Below, piece by piece: positions 11,235-23,617 of a DNA stretch of 64,000 nt (the stretch's first letter is position 1; each line of letters begins with the position of its first letter). Both the position numbers and the translations under genes were made by a program. Location of the stretch: NCBI GenBank assembly GCA_965178125.1, contig OZ237754.1:992001-1056000 (forward strand). Reading direction: 5' to 3'. The notes beneath the pieces were generated by a model. It made no database searches, was not told where the DNA came from, and saw only the letters and a list, made by a program, of their open reading frames with translations. This DNA is from Bilabrum cf. latius. Taxonomy: Eukaryota > Bigyra: Bicosoecida > Bigyra > Bicosoecida.

Positions 11235-13888
11235 ATGAGTGAAACAGCAGCGCTGATCTCTGAGCTAGAGTCGGCGATTAGTAATGCGAAGGCTGAAATT
11301 GCTGCTGTTGGATCTCCACGGGACTAGCCGTCTGCACCTTAGGTGCAAGAATTGTAGCTTATACCCGGTGAGTTGCTTCCATTGGTTCGGCTTCCTGTGC
11401 TAGCACGTATGCCGGCCTTTAATGTTGCGGAATCGCTGCACCACACCAGAATCGTCGCCTGCATCATGCTCTGTGAACGCGGCAAAACGTGCAAGCTTGG
11501 CTTTATCGGCGCAATAGCATTTATGTCAACTAAAATATCCGCTAGTTAACTTCGATTTTTTCCGTGGACGTGCACCGCAGGCGTGCTCCACCAAGTTTTC
11601 ACGCCTGGCCGGTGTCCGGACGATTCCAAGAGTAGGATGTTCTACCAGGTGCCAAAGTCGCTGGAGTACACCCCATTCTTTGCAGACTTTGGGCCAGTGA
11701 ACACTGGAAAGGTGAGAAATGCCTGCTTCGGACCTCCGCGATCGACAGCGGTCAGAAGTAGTAGTCGATTCGCACCGATGTCGTGTCCATGGGGTGGTAT
11801 TTGCGCACGGCATGGTGGTTTAGTTCAATGTAGAAGTGCTGATTCTGATGTTGCGTGTGGGCCAATCACAGCATCGCCCCCGACATACCTCGCGTAAAAC
11901 CAGTGAGCCATCGCGAGTCGCCGATATTTTTTTGTTGGTGGTGCCCGGTGATCAAGTCAACATCGCAGGTCATACGATTTGTGCAGAAAACAGATGAAGC
12001 TGTTCGCCGTGCTGCAAGGGCAAACAAGGTCGCGGTGTACTGCTCTCCCGATAGCCCGCAGGAGCGTGCGAACGCGGCGTTTCTGGCCGGATCCTACCTG
12101 GTGCTCCGGGGCGGACGCACGGCCGAGGAAGCTTTCGCTCCGTTCATCGGTATCCATCCCCCGCTTTCACCATTTCGAGACGCGGCCTTTGGGCTGTGCA
12201 CGTTCACGCTCTCTGTCCTCGACTGCCTGCGCGGGCTGCGAGCCGCTCTCGAGCGCGGCTTCATCTCGCTCAAGACCTTTTCGCTGGAAAAGTACGAGCA
12301 CGACGAGAACCTGGGGAACGGTGACATCAACTGGATTGTCCCCGGGCTGTTCGTGGCATTCTCGGGCCCGCTGGACAACCCCAAGCGGCTCGCGGACGGG
12401 CGCACCACATGGCGGCCCGAGGAGTACGCGCGGTATTTCCGGTCCAACGGGGTGACGGACGTGGTGCGGCTCAACAAGACGTGCTACGACAGGGAAAAGT
12501 TCGTGGCGCGTGGCATCAGGCATCACGAGCTCTTCTACCCGGACGGGGGTCTGCCCCCCTCGGACATCCTGGCAACCTTCTTCCGAGCGGCCGAGTCCGC
12601 GCGGGGGTCCGTGGGGGTGCACTGCAAGGCGGGGCTGGGGCGCACAGGCACCTGCGTGGGCGCCTTTTTAATGCAACACTACCGCATGACGGCCCGCGAG
12701 TGCGTGGCCTGGATGCGCATCTGCCGGCCCGGCTCCGTGCTGGGCCCTCAGCAGCAGTACCTCGAGTCCATCCAGAGGGACATGTGGGCCCGGGGGGAGT
12801 CCAGGGGCTTCCACACGGCCAAGTTCGGGGAGCATCTTGGAAGGAGGGCGCGGCCTCCTCCTGCTGACGAGCTATCCTGCTGGGATGTGCTGGCCCGGGC
12901 GCAGGAAGCCGTGGGCCTGGGGGGCGCACCCTCCCCGGGGATGTCCCCACTGCCTCCCCCCTCCATGGGGGGAGTAGCGGGGTCTGCGGATGCGTACGCG
13001 AGTGGTCGGGGATCCCCTGCTCTCCACCGCCTGGTGCTGGGCCGCGGGGCCTCCGAGGAGGAGAAGGGCGGTCCGTATGGGCGCGGGTCCCGCGCCGCCT
13101 CGGTGGAGGGCAGCAGCCGCAGCACGAGCGACGAGTCAGCGGCCACTCTGCGCATCGTGGCTGTGCCTGTGCCGCTGCCCGCCGTAGAGACGGTGCTGCC
13201 CGGGAGCACTCGGGACCGGGCCCACGAGCTGTCTGGGATCCGCACCAACATGCGTGCCCTGGCCTCTGCCTTCACCGAGGACGCAGCCACGCCGGGAGGG
13301 TTCCGGCTGCAGGAGGCACCGAGGGGTGGGAGGGGGGATGGCACAGGGGCTGAAGGGGGGGAGCACGCTGCAGGGACCCCCATGCGGGGGGCGGGTACTC
13401 AGGCAGCCCTCCCGGGGTCCAGCGGGGGCACCCCCTCCCGCTTGCGTGGGTTCTCGTCGAGCGGGTTATCCGTGATCAGTGGGGAGCGGATTGACGGTGG
13501 AGGAGGGGGAGGAGGCTCGCAGCTGAGGAGCAGCCGCACCTCCCGGGAAGAGGGCGGCAGCGGGATGTCAACTCCCCGGAGCCACGCCAGCGTGGACTCG
13601 CACGCGCTGTCGCTCTCGAGGTTGAGGAGGAGGGTCACCAGCCAGGACGACGGCATGCAGCTGGGCGCGGGGACACCATCGGCGGTTGCAACCGGCAAGG
13701 TGAGGGCGGGGGAGGGCGACGCCGCGGCCTTTCCTCCCCGCGGCAGCTCCGAGGAGGGGGGGCCTGACGACGATGCGGAGGGGGGGCCCGAGGAGTCGGA
13801 GGGCCCCGTGCGCATGGGGGGGGGCGGTTCGCCGGCGAGAGGGAGCGGCGCCGCGAGGCCCACACCCAGCCCCCAGGGGACCACCTGA
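11235..13888 (+). CDS. Cdc14-type dual-specificity protein phosphatase
   Basis: Three exons, 11235-11367, 11581-11711 and 11969-13888, splice in phase (GT-AG) to 727 residues ending in TGA. The amino-terminal Cdc14 domain includes the conserved A-D-F-G-P-x-N segment encoded by exon 2. The catalytic domain has the P-loop H-C-K-A-G-L-G-R-T-G with nucleophile Cys307, followed by the Cdc14-specific R-I-C-R-P-G-S-V-x-G-P-Q-Q-Q. The family removes CDK phosphorylation at mitotic exit and acts at centrosomes and basal bodies. The C-terminal ~340 residues are glycine/serine-rich and likely disordered, as is common in Cdc14. Exon 1 has three TAGs within 44 codons, so under the standard code the gene would have no usable start exon. 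The alternative, an unrelated PTP, is ruled out by the R-I-C-R-P-G-S-V motif. Confidence 0.95.
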
Positions 13889-14572
13889 TCCGATCCTTTT
13901 GATCCGATCCTGGCGTGACTTTACCCGTCAGGTGCGGTCTGCTCGGCTGTGTCGCGCCGGGTAAGTCTCCCCTTCCACCCTCCTACTCCCCCTTGTCTCT
14001 GCTCTCCCCCTCCCGGGCCGCCCCCAGCCAGCACAGGACGACCAACCTCTCGCAAAGAGGCCAGGGCGGCAGCTCGCCGCGGCATCACGCGAAGGCCAGC
14101 TCTTGCTGGCGACTCGCGTGACTCGTCGCGGCAGCTGTCGCCCCCGCTTCCAAGCCGTGAGTGGCACGTTGTCCGGTGCAGGCAGGTTCTTGCATGCGGC
14201 GGCCCGGGCCAGGGGATGGGGATCGGGCGGTGAGGCCTGCAGAGCTTTGGATTGGGTTATGCGAAAAGTGGATGACCCTGATCTCTGCTTTGAATCCGAT
14301 CGCGTGATTCTGATCCGATCCAAGTTTGCGTGCGTTGCTTCGTCTCAGCGTGTAACACAGCGGAAGAGAAGCGATAGCGGTGTCCTTTCTAGTCAGTTTG
14401 TGGCGCGACAATCAGCTGTAATTCTATCACGAAGGCCGTTCCAAGGCTGGTTTACTCGGCACATGCCGACCTGCCTGTGGATTCAGCAGTCCCTCTCCCC
14501 ATCCGGCAGCAAGCCTCACTCCCACTGCCGCTAGCCTAGTCAGCCGCGTTTTGATTCGCCTGGTCTAGGCTG
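13889..14572. other. Convergent intergenic region between Cdc14 and WDR76-like genes
   Basis: Both flanking genes end here (TGA at 13888 and 14573), so it should contain two 3' UTRs. Copies of GATCCGATCC occur at 13887-13910 and 14295-14325. No coding frame looks convincing. Confidence 0.55.
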
Positions 14573-16680
14573 TCAGTCGCACTGCCATAGGTGCACTCTT
14601 CCCGAAGCCGTGGTGGCGCCCAGGAACGGCAGCACGGGGTGCACTGCATTGAGCGTCGGTACCGCCGTCATGCGGTCAGGGTCCGCGAAGGCGTGCAGCC
14701 GCTGCCCCGAGGACGCGTCGAACACCTCCACCTGCCTCGTCTTCATGGCGCCCACCAGCACGACGTCGTCCCCACGCGGGTCCCAGACCGTCCGGAAGTT
14801 GGACAGCCAGCGGCCCGTGTGGTTGTTGTGCCGGATCACCACAGAGGCCTGCGGCCCCGTGCCCTTGCCCTTGCCCTTAGCCGCTGCACCAGCTCCCCCA
14901 GAGAGGCACGCCTCGGTGTCAAAGACGCGGATGGTGTCGTCGTTGCAGGTGACAACGAACTTTTTCCCTGTGGGGGAGAAATAGCCCGAGGTGACCGAGT
15001 TCTTGTGGGTCATGGTGGCCAGAGGCTGGAAGGCACCCGGCTTGGGGATGTGCTGCCAGTCGGCGCTGCCTTCGTCCGTGGTGTCCACAGGGTGCTTCTT
15101 GTCCCCGCCGGCAGGAATCACCGGGGTGCTGGGCCACTTGCGGATGTCCCAGATGCAGGCAGTGCTGTCCATGGCGCACGACAGCAGCCTGTGCCCGTCC
15201 GGGTGCAGCGAGATGGATCCCGTCTTCCTCTCGTGGATGCTGATGAACCGGGGGGCCGTGTAGGCAGGCGTGCCCCCTTGCACAGAGTGTAGCACGGTGG
15301 CAGCTTCTTCTTTCTCCCCTGACTCCTTGTCCTTCCCAGCTCCCCCCTTCGCCTCTGCCTCCTTGTCCTCGCCCTCGTCCTCGCCGCGCTTGCGCTTGCG
15401 GCCCACCGATGCACCCGATGCACTCCCGCTTGGCCCATCGTCCGCCCCCGCCCCGCTTGCGGCTGCCTGGCGGCGGGGACTAGACCGGCGAGGGGAGCCA
15501 GACGATGAGGAGGATGCTGCCGCTGCTGCTGCTGCAGAAGACGATGACGAGGATGACGAGGATGCAGCCGGCGCAGCTGCTGCAGTAGACCCCTTGCCAG
15601 CCGCCCGCTTGGTCCTGAGAGCCTGTGCCACGGCCCTGGGCCCCTCTCTCCGGTCTACCCGCAGCAGCTCCCCGCGCGCAGTCGAGGCAAACAGCACGCT
15701 GCCGTCGTCAGGGGCCTCCACCCCGTACAGTAGCTCGTCCCACATGGCGCAGCACACGCTCGTCTCCGTCACTGCGTCAAGGCAGCGCACTGTGCGGTCG
15801 TACGAGGCCGTGAATACCTGTGTTGGGTCGCTCCGCAGCGGCAGCAGCCCGCTGATGGCCCTGTTGTGCACGAAGAGCTCGGTGACGCATGCGTCGTCGT
15901 CCTCCTCCAGCGGCCTCCATGCGCCCAGCTTGCCCCAGCGATCGCCGACCCACAGGACTGCGCTGTCCGCACGGGGGTGCCATATCGTAGAATAAATTCT
16001 GGATGGCACGCACTTCGCAACGTGGTCGTCGGATCGAATACGCATGCTGGAGTAGTCCAGGCAACTCTTCCCTTTAAAGCGAGCTGAAATTTCCGCCCTT
16101 GAGGTGGTCGATCCCCCAGCATCACCAGCAGATGAGAATGTATACGTGTGTTTACCGCTATGCTTAGCAAGGGACTGCATCATGGCTTGTGCATGGCCGA
16201 CCTGGTCCTCTTCTGCATTCAAAAACACCGGCAGCGACCGGTCGCCGAGTTTTGCCGCTCCTCCGGGATGGGAGGGAATAATTGACTCAAGAGCCTGCAA
16301 TAATATGTAAACATAAAGCAATCGGGGCTTGCTTCAAGTGGTTTGGCTGGATAAACAGCAATACTTTCGCCGGGACAATCCAATTAGCAGGTGCGTCAGA
16401 TCCCTCTTACCTGCGCTTGCCTTGCTGCTGGGGGTGGGACAGGATTCCCCTCTGGATCCAAGCCCAACCGACGGCTGCTTCTCCGCCGAGGCATCACCGC
16501 GGCTGGTTTAGACTGGCTGTATTTTGAAAGGGATCGCTCCGTTCTAGCTCGCTTCCGAGCCGACTACTGCTCTTCTACTACAGTCTCAATAGCGCGCTTC
16601 TGGTCTGCGATCCCCAACTTCTGGGCAATTGCTGCCTTTGCCGCGATGGCTTGTCGACGGGCTTCTTCGTAAGCGTCCAT
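14573..16680 (-). CDS. WDR76/CMR1-like WD-repeat protein (DDB2-related)
   Basis: Exon 1 is 16680-16411 (90 codons), with a 116-bp intron and exon 2 16294-14573, giving 663 residues and TGA. The N-terminus has the family pattern: a Y-E-x-x-R helix, L-G-I, and a basic R-R-R-S-S-R-R-L motif. The beta-propeller follows, with V-P-S-R-I-Y-S-x-x-W-H-P and G-D-R-W-G-K early on, T-A-S-Y-D-R-T-V-R, and the late block R-H-N-N-H-T-G-R-W-L typical of WDR76. Family members bind damaged chromatin and ubiquitin-ligase partners in the nucleus. A long low-complexity insertion (about 15280-15620) with poly-Ser/Ala and acidic runs splits the propeller. One TAG (codon 39, 16566) lies in exon 1 between E-E-Q and S-A-R-K. 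A DDB2 assignment is less likely given the R-W-L block. Confidence 0.9.
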
Positions 16681-16808
16681 TATGGTCTGTTGTATTGTAT
16701 GAATGTCGGAGCGTCGGACAGCCGGTCGTGATCTTCATCTTCAATACTATGTGCACTTGCGCTTCGGCAGGATGGCCCCTTAGTCGCACGTTTGGCTGCA
16801 CCTATCAA

Positions 16809-17041
16809 TCATGTTTGGGCAGCTCCGCTCCCAGCCGCCGATTCCCCCGCGGCGCCCTCCCCCAGGCCGCCCTCCCCCGCACCGCGACCCGCCCGCAGCC
16901 TCGCATTCTCCCGAGCCAGGTCCGCGAGACGCGCCCGCAGCACTTGGTTCGCCAGCGCCGCTTCTTGGGCCACATCTCCCTCTCCAAGTGTCACCAGCCC
17001 GCCCCTCGCGAATCCACCCGGTCCCAGCCGGTGCACCAGCC

Positions 17042-17078
<37 letters not shown>

Positions 17079-20000
17079 AGTACCGCGTGGCTCCAGCCCG
17101 GGACCCATGCCCAGCACGGGGGTGTGCAGCCCGGGCCCGGGGCCCAGCGCCCCCATGTCAGCCCGCCCCCATCCCGCCTGCAGCAGGGCCCGCACCCTCA
17201 TGGCCCTCCTGAGGTGCCGCCCCATGTCCTGCAGCCACTCGCCCATCTCCCCGCGGCTAGGCCCGATCCACTCGGACAGGTGTTCCCCGCGGTGGTGACC
17301 CGGCCCTTGCCCACCCGCCATCCCACTCATCACACCCCCCACGAGCGGCTGCTCGAGTCCTCCTCCTCCTCCCCGCAGCTGGGCCAGGGCGCCCACCACT
17401 GCGCTCTCCTCGGGGCCTAGCGCCGACTGAGGCGGCGGACCGCTGCGATGCCCCTTACCCTGCCCTATGCCCTTGCCCTTGCCCTTGCCCTTGCCCTCGC
17501 TATTACAAGCGTTTCCACCGGACGCCGCTGCACTCACAGACGATCCTGACCTGAACCCCTCCCAGTCGTCGAATGGGTCGCTCCACCGGCGGGAATGCGC
17601 AGTGGCCGCTGCGGCCGCCCCTGCTGCTGCCGCCAACCGCACCCTGTCCGCCCCGTCCTGCATGCCAGCGCGGGCTAGCAAAGAAACAGCCGATGCAAGA
17701 GACTACAGCGCGGCTTTGACACCAGCTACGCCAGTTCTGCTGCCATGGCTACTGGCGCTGCCTGTCGCTGCCTTCCCCTTCCCCTTCCGTTTCTGGTCCT
17801 CCTCGTCCCCGTCCCCATCCCCGTCCTCGTCCTCGCTCTCTGACAGAGCCTTTATGGCCCGGGCAGCGGCCTGTTCAGCTGCCGCCAGCATCGAGCGGCT
17901 GCGGTGCTGCAGATACTTCCGACTCCGAGTCATTCCGCGGCCCGCACCCCCACCACCACCACGGTGTTCATAGTCCTCCTCGTCGTCCTGCTCCATGCTG
18001 GAGCCAGAGCCAGAACCAGAACCAGAACCAGCCATCAAGCCCAACTCAGAGGACGCGCTGGAGGATACTGACTCGGAATCAGAATCGGAATCAGAATCAG
18101 AATCGGAACCGGAGTCGGAGTCGGACATATGATGCCCGGCTGGCTGAGATGTGACTCGCGGCGCGGTGAACCCGCCATTGGCAACCACGCCCGACCGGTT
18201 GTTCTTGCTCTTGTTCTTGCTCTTGCTCTTGTTCTTGTTCTTGCTCTTGTTCTTGTTCTTGCTCTTGTTCTTGTTCTTGTCGTCCCCAGCTCGTTCCTTG
18301 CCAGTTGTGGCCGTGGCTCGCACCCGGGCAGTGCCCCCCTTGCTGCCGAGAAACAGTCCCGCCGCCTCGCCTCCCTCCTCCCGCATGATGGCGATCTCGG
18401 CAACCACGCGCTTGGTGATGGTCTGCGCGGGGGTGCGTGCCGATGGGGGCCGCAGCCACAGGGTACCATCGTCCTGGGTCTTGCCCGGGGCACCAGGTGC
18501 ACTCCCCCTGGGTCTGAGACCCAGCTGTGGCTTGGCTTGGTGCTTCAGTCGGACGAGTTCCTCAAGGGCCTCTCGCGATAGCCGATGCAGCCTGGGCATA
18601 CGAGTGGAAGCATCCGTCGATTGCGATGACGGTGGTCCACTGGAGGTCCTCGCTTTCTTCCTGGGCCTGGAGGAAGAAGCCAGGCCGCTCCCGGTCTCAT
18701 CCTCATCGTCGTCCTCCCCTTCGTCGCTCGCTCCTTGCTCCCGAGCGGCAGCACAGCCCGAGCTGCCATGCACCGCGGCCCACCTCAAGAACTCCGCATC
18801 CATCCACTCGGGCTCGGCCAGACGCAGCACCGTGTTGCTGCCCGCGTCTCCGTGCCGCACTGGAGGAGCACCTGCCATCTAGTCCCGGGCTAGGGCAGGC
18901 AGCAGCCACCGCCTCCAGCCGAGCACGCCGCCAGAGAAGGCCCCTGGGAGTACCTCTTCGATGGAAGCCCCACTATCGCTGGCACTGTCGCTATCATCCT
19001 CGCTATCATCGGCACCATCGCCATCGCTCTCGTTATTGCCTCCACCGTCCCCCCGCCCACTGCCCCTGCCACCCCCTCTTCCTCGTCTCCCTCCCTTCCT
19101 GCCTTCCTCATTTTCCTCGTCTTCGTCGCTGCTATCAGAGCCGGACAACCTCAAGCTATCCTGATCGTCGTCCTTACCAGCACCCTTGTCCTTGTCCTTG
19201 TCCTTGTCCTTGGTCTCACTCTGCCCTTCGCCCCCGGATATTGTTCGCGGCCGCTTCATGCCTGCCATCCTGAGACGTGCCCCTCCCCCGCCCCCCTTAC
19301 TCCCCATCTTCCTCTGCTATCTCCTCTCAGCCTCCTTGGCCTCCATCAGCGCCCCCTTCACCGCTCGCCTCACGTCCCGCACGTTCTGTCGCGCCTGCTG
19401 GGAGGCAGACATGGGCCCGCTCCCAAGAAAATACTCCCGCCTGGCTGCCACCGCCTTTCGCCGCACCTCCCTAGCCGCCTCGATGCGCTCGTCCCCCAGT
19501 GAGTCGGGCAGGCACTCGGGCGCGATGTCCGCTGCTCCCTTCAGCTCCCACTGAAACAGTCCCTCCGGACCTAGCCGGTCCCTGAGCCCCGGCCTGCGGG
19601 CCGCGAGCAGCCGGCCTTGCTGCGCCTGCATGCGCTCCGCTGCCCCCGACACCGCCCTCTCCACCGCAGTGACGCCCTAGATGGCCCTGCCCCACGCAGA
19701 GATGGCTAGGTCCGGGAGACCGTGCTCTGCCGGCCTCTTCGCCCTCTCCTCTAGCTCGGGGTGCAGCCGCATCGACACCATCGGGAGACCTAGAGGCTCG
19801 GCATCCCTCCGCCCGCCCGTATTGGCCTCCTGTTCCATTGGCATGAATCCGGGCTGCATGCCTGCCACTCTTCCCAGCAGCTCCAATCTCCAGGACAAGG
19901 GCGGCAGCACGGTGGCCTGACAAGGGCCTGCCACCAGGGGGCTTGCCCCCCTGGACTGCAGGGAGGCTCCTCCTCGCCCCTACCCTTGCCCCTCGCCCAG

Positions 20001-21722
20001 TCCCAGCCCCGCGAGACTCAGCTCCCGTAGCTCCGTCCTCATGCACTCCAAGGCTCGTCCCAGCCTCCTCACGGCGTGCTCCTGCAGCGCGCCTCGTAGG
20101 TGCCCGCAGCACGTGGCCACAGCGTCTCTCCAGGCCAGCGAGGGACTACCCTCTACTTCTCCAGCCGTCTGCAAGCTAGCCCGGGTCTCGATTCGGCTCA
20201 GCGCGGCGGCGGCCTGCTCCAGGCTCTCAAACCGCAGCTGTCGAACCGCCAGCAGCCAGTCCAGCCCGCACTCCATGCGCTGCTTGCTGCCTCTGTCCCG
20301 CGCACCACCCGCCTTCCCCCTTCCCTGCACCCCAGATCTGGAGGGTGGGAGTGCAAAGGCAGCCCAGAGCGGGCCCTCGGTGGGGCCCTGCAGGCAGCGG
20401 TACCAGCAGCTCTCCATGCAGCGGGCTAGCAGGAGGGCAGGCAGGGCGCGGCTGCACCCCGCTGCGGCCACCACCGCGGCATCGCCGACCCGCGGGGGAA
20501 CAGAGCCCAGGCTGCGCCCACAAGGGAGTTGTGCCAGCAGCAATGACCGCAAAAATGGTCCATGCATGCCCATGAGGCTGTTGGGGGCCCCCACCGGCCA
20601 CTCGCTGTGGGAGGGGGGCTCTCGACCAGCAGGGGGCCCACTTGATGATGCAGGGGGGCGTGTGCCGCTGCTGCTCCCCCTTGTGACGCCGCCGCTGCTG
20701 CCGCTGCCGCTGCTGCCGCTGCTGCTGCTGCTGCTGCTGCTAGCCGATATGTGCTTGGGCGGGTGAACGCCAACCTTAGCGTCCCCACTACTTGACAAAC
20801 TGAGTGGCCCACCTCCACCTCCACCTCCGATGCCTCCGATGCCTCCGATGGGTCGGGAGGGGCTGCCCAGCCGCCCCGCCCCGTGCACAGAGCGGGCGAT
20901 AGCTCCGGCCCTGGGCCTATTCCCACACACTGCCTCCATCACTGCGGCCGGCAAGGGACAGTCCAGGTCGAGCGGCCAGCAGCCGTGCAGGCCGGCAGCC
21001 GGCGAGTCCTGGTCCGGAGAGAGCGCGGACGGGAGGCGGGGGCTCGTTCCTGCCGATAGAAGGCCCCACTGGGCGACGGTGCCCGCTTCCAGTGTGACGA
21101 GTGCGTTTGCCACGGCGTGATCACTGGCCGCGTGTTCCTCGGGGCCCAAGGGCCCGCCTCCCCGCACGATGGGTGGGAGCCGAGGCGGGCTTGGGGGGCT
21201 GGGCGGGGAACTTGTCTGTCTTGACTGCCTGTCTGCTTTCGCTGCCTCTGATGAATCCCCTCCCTCAATACCACGGAGGGACCCTCGCGGTGCGTTTGCC
21301 TTTGCCTCTGTCTCTGTCTCTGCCACTTGACCCCTGGCACGGCCGATGGACCCTCGGGGACTGCTACTGGAGCTCGACGATCCCTTGGCAGATGCACTCG
21401 ATGCAGACGAGGTGGAACGCCCTAGAGAATCGGCCGGATTTACACTACTTTCACCCTTGAGGACAGGTCGTGGGGCACGCAGGGCCTCCTGGGCAGCCAG
21501 CACAGCCCTCGAGGCGGCCACTGGGGCCCAGTGCAAGTCGTGGTCGCGGCCTCGCTCCGCTAGCTCGCGGGCCCTCTCCGCTGAAAGGGGCCGCACAGCA
21601 CCCGAGGGCTCCTGCCTACCTGCTTCTACATCTGCAGCATCTGCAAGGGCACAGTGCAGGGCGGGCAGCGCCCCCATCACTGCCAGGCAGGGCAAGCACA
21701 GCCAGTCGTTGTCTCGTGACAT
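16809..21722 (-). CDS. Large low-complexity protein of unknown function (5 in-frame TAG codons)
   Basis: One frame runs from ATG 21722 to TGA 16811-16809, about 1,637 residues. It is broken only by TAGs at 19982, 19679, 19319, 18881 and 17705 (high coordinate). I recognise no family. Predicted helical blocks around 20400-19990 and 19680-19320 alternate with disordered stretches: poly-Ser, a K-D repeat at 19220-19180, lysine/asparagine repeats at 18310-18200, D-S repeats at 18125-18050, acidic runs, and poly-Ser/Gln-encoding CAG/GCT runs at 20740-20680 and 17080-17040. The C-terminus has a short leucine-rich coiled coil near 16950-16900. Charge pattern and K/R patches suggest a nuclear protein, which is inference. 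The start was chosen because upstream sequence becomes AT-rich and unlike coding. More upstream exons are possible. Confidence 0.65.
18198..18283. repeat. Hexanucleotide repeat inside the gene at 16809-21722
   Basis: Tandem tt(g/c)ttgctc-type hexanucleotides encode alternating lysine and asparagine/serine on the minus strand. The repeat is in frame and probably length-variable between strains. Confidence 0.8.
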
Positions 21723-22145
21723 TAAACAAGACTGTCGAGCCTTGCCCTCACGTCTGAATGTGTGGTTTTGTATGCCAAGCAACACTACGGATTCCCATCT
21801 TTGTAACATTTGTTCCCATTGGATACAGTCTGCCTCCTGCCATGAGCCGCCGCAGCTGCAGCATCGATACAGACCGCTCGGTGCTGCTGCTCCGGAGCTT
21901 AGCGGGATCTTTCTGCTTGAAATTTTCAATGCAGCGTCATGACAACCCCTCTGCTTGGTTTCCTCTTCGGGTGACTCGCGGTGTACGCTCCGACTGGGCC
22001 CAGCATGAGGCCAGCCCATCTCGCCTTGTATCCGGCAAGTTTCATGAGCATATGAACCAACTTCCAACTAGGATTCGGTGGAATGCATTCTACATATCTA
22101 ACAAAATCCTTCTGCTGCCATGTCACCCCCAGATGATTCCATGGT

Positions 22146-22350
22146 ATGGCTGAACACACCGAGCTGAATCCAAAATTTGATGTATTACTGGACAGCCTCC
22201 AGGTGATCGAAAACAGAACCAGAATGAGAAAATCTCGACAATCCGTTGTGCAAGATATCAAAGAAAATTTTGGGTAAGTAGTACTACGAGATACTGCTGG
22301 TATATCGCAGCAGTCCACCGTTCGGTAGGACCTCGACGTTCTGGTTTTAA
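22146..22350 (+). CDS. Possible small two-exon gene, about 55 residues, unrecognised
   Basis: An ATG at 22146 opens a frame of 42 codons with balanced, helix-like composition that runs into a good donor (gg|gtaagt at 22274). A candidate acceptor (atatcgcag) at 22310 would give a 37-bp intron and a short second exon ending in TAA at 22348-22350. The proposed intron is shorter than others here, so the second exon is doubtful. The first exon looks more convincing than chance. No homologue is recognised. Confidence 0.3.
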
Positions 22351-22516
22351 AATGTTTATAACGCGTGAATAGAACGTTCCGGGTTCGAAGTGCTCAGCAA
22401 GACTTTCCAGAGCTCACCACCGCCCGTGTACTTGTATTCGACCTGCATTGTGCCGGCAAATATATTGACAATCATCACACGTATCATCTGGTGCATTGCT
22501 TGCACTAATTGGTGTC

Positions 22517-23617
22517 ATGTCATCAGTGACTGAGACGTTGCCCAAGTTCCAGCCTCGCAAAAAGAAGGGCAAGAAGCGTAAAGCTACGCGTCGTTCTGAT
22601 GTCTCTGCGCTGGACGATACTGGTTCTTCTGCTTTGCTTCCCACAAAACGGAACGGAGAAAAGGACAAGGCTTTGCAAGCTTCTTTCTCGACGGAGCAAG
22701 ACCGCAAGAGACGACGTGTTGCTCTTGACGACGCCTCCAAATCGGCCGGGCACGTGACTATGCTAACTTCAGACGCCGATGCTGTGCACGACAGTTCTTT
22801 GAACGCAATGGGGCCAAAACGAAGCGCCCAGGATAGCGGTAACAACAGCGCGTTCGACTACACGCCTGACCTATGCAAGGATTTCTTAGAGACGGGCTAT
22901 TGCGGCTGGGGAGACGCGTGTATCTACATGCACGACCGAAATCCAGGGACACCGGGCTGGAAGGTCGAGAAGGAGTGGCAAGAGAAGCGCAAGGCCGAGC
23001 GCGAGCAGCTCATGCGCGGAGGAATCGCAGGGCAGGACGAGGACGGTGCCCTCCCATGGGCCTGCTTCCTCTGCAGGGGGGACTTCCAGCGGCCCGTGCA
23101 AACTGCCTGCGGGCACATCTTTTGCGAAGCGTGCGCGCTTCGGAGGTTCCGCTCGGACACCCGGTGCGCGGTGTGCCAGCGGGACACGCAGGGCGTCTTT
23201 TAGTCGGCTGCACGGCTCGAGCCGCAGCTGAGGGCGAGGGCAGAGGCAAAAAGAAAAGCCGATGCAGCTGACGGAACTGCGGCCCCTTTGAAGAGCGAGG
23301 GCACCGCAGTAGCTGGTGCCTCCCAGGGTGTTGTGCCCCCTGTCGCTGGCTCCTTGGCACCCAGGGATCCTGTGGAAGATGGTGCTGTGCTGCAGCCCGC
23401 AGCTGCGTCCTCTACTTCCGCTTCGACTTCATCTCCCTAGTCTGGAACACCCGCTGGGCCACCTACTGGCGCGGGATCGGGCGTAGCAGGGGGAAAGCCA
23501 GCGAGTGCGGGCGCGTGGGGTAAGCCTGCGGCTTTAGCAAGTAAGGCGGGGTCGTGGGGGAAGCCCAAATCGGCGCCATCTACAGCCAACGATGTTACCC
23601 CAGGTAGCATAAAGTGA
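22517..23617 (+). CDS. RNF113/Cwc24-type CCCH and RING finger spliceosome-associated protein
   Basis: A single-exon frame of 366 residues ends in TGA, with TAGs at codon 229 (23201) and at 23438. The N-terminus is lysine/arginine-rich. A C3H1 zinc finger begins with Cys120 in the RNF113 context D-Y-x-P-D-L-C-K-D-F, with G-Y-C-G-W-G-D-x-C and a final M-H-D-R. A C3HC4 RING starts at Cys183 (C-F-L-C, C-G-H-I-F-C, C-A-V-C). Family members join the activated spliceosome and act as E3 ubiquitin ligases. The first TAG follows the conserved (G)-V-F at the end of the RING, where homologues continue with N/Q and a helix; the frame here continues as S-A-A-R-L-E. The Pro/Ala/Ser-rich tail is lineage-specific. 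The start ATG (22517) precedes M-S-S-V-T-E. Confidence 0.93.
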
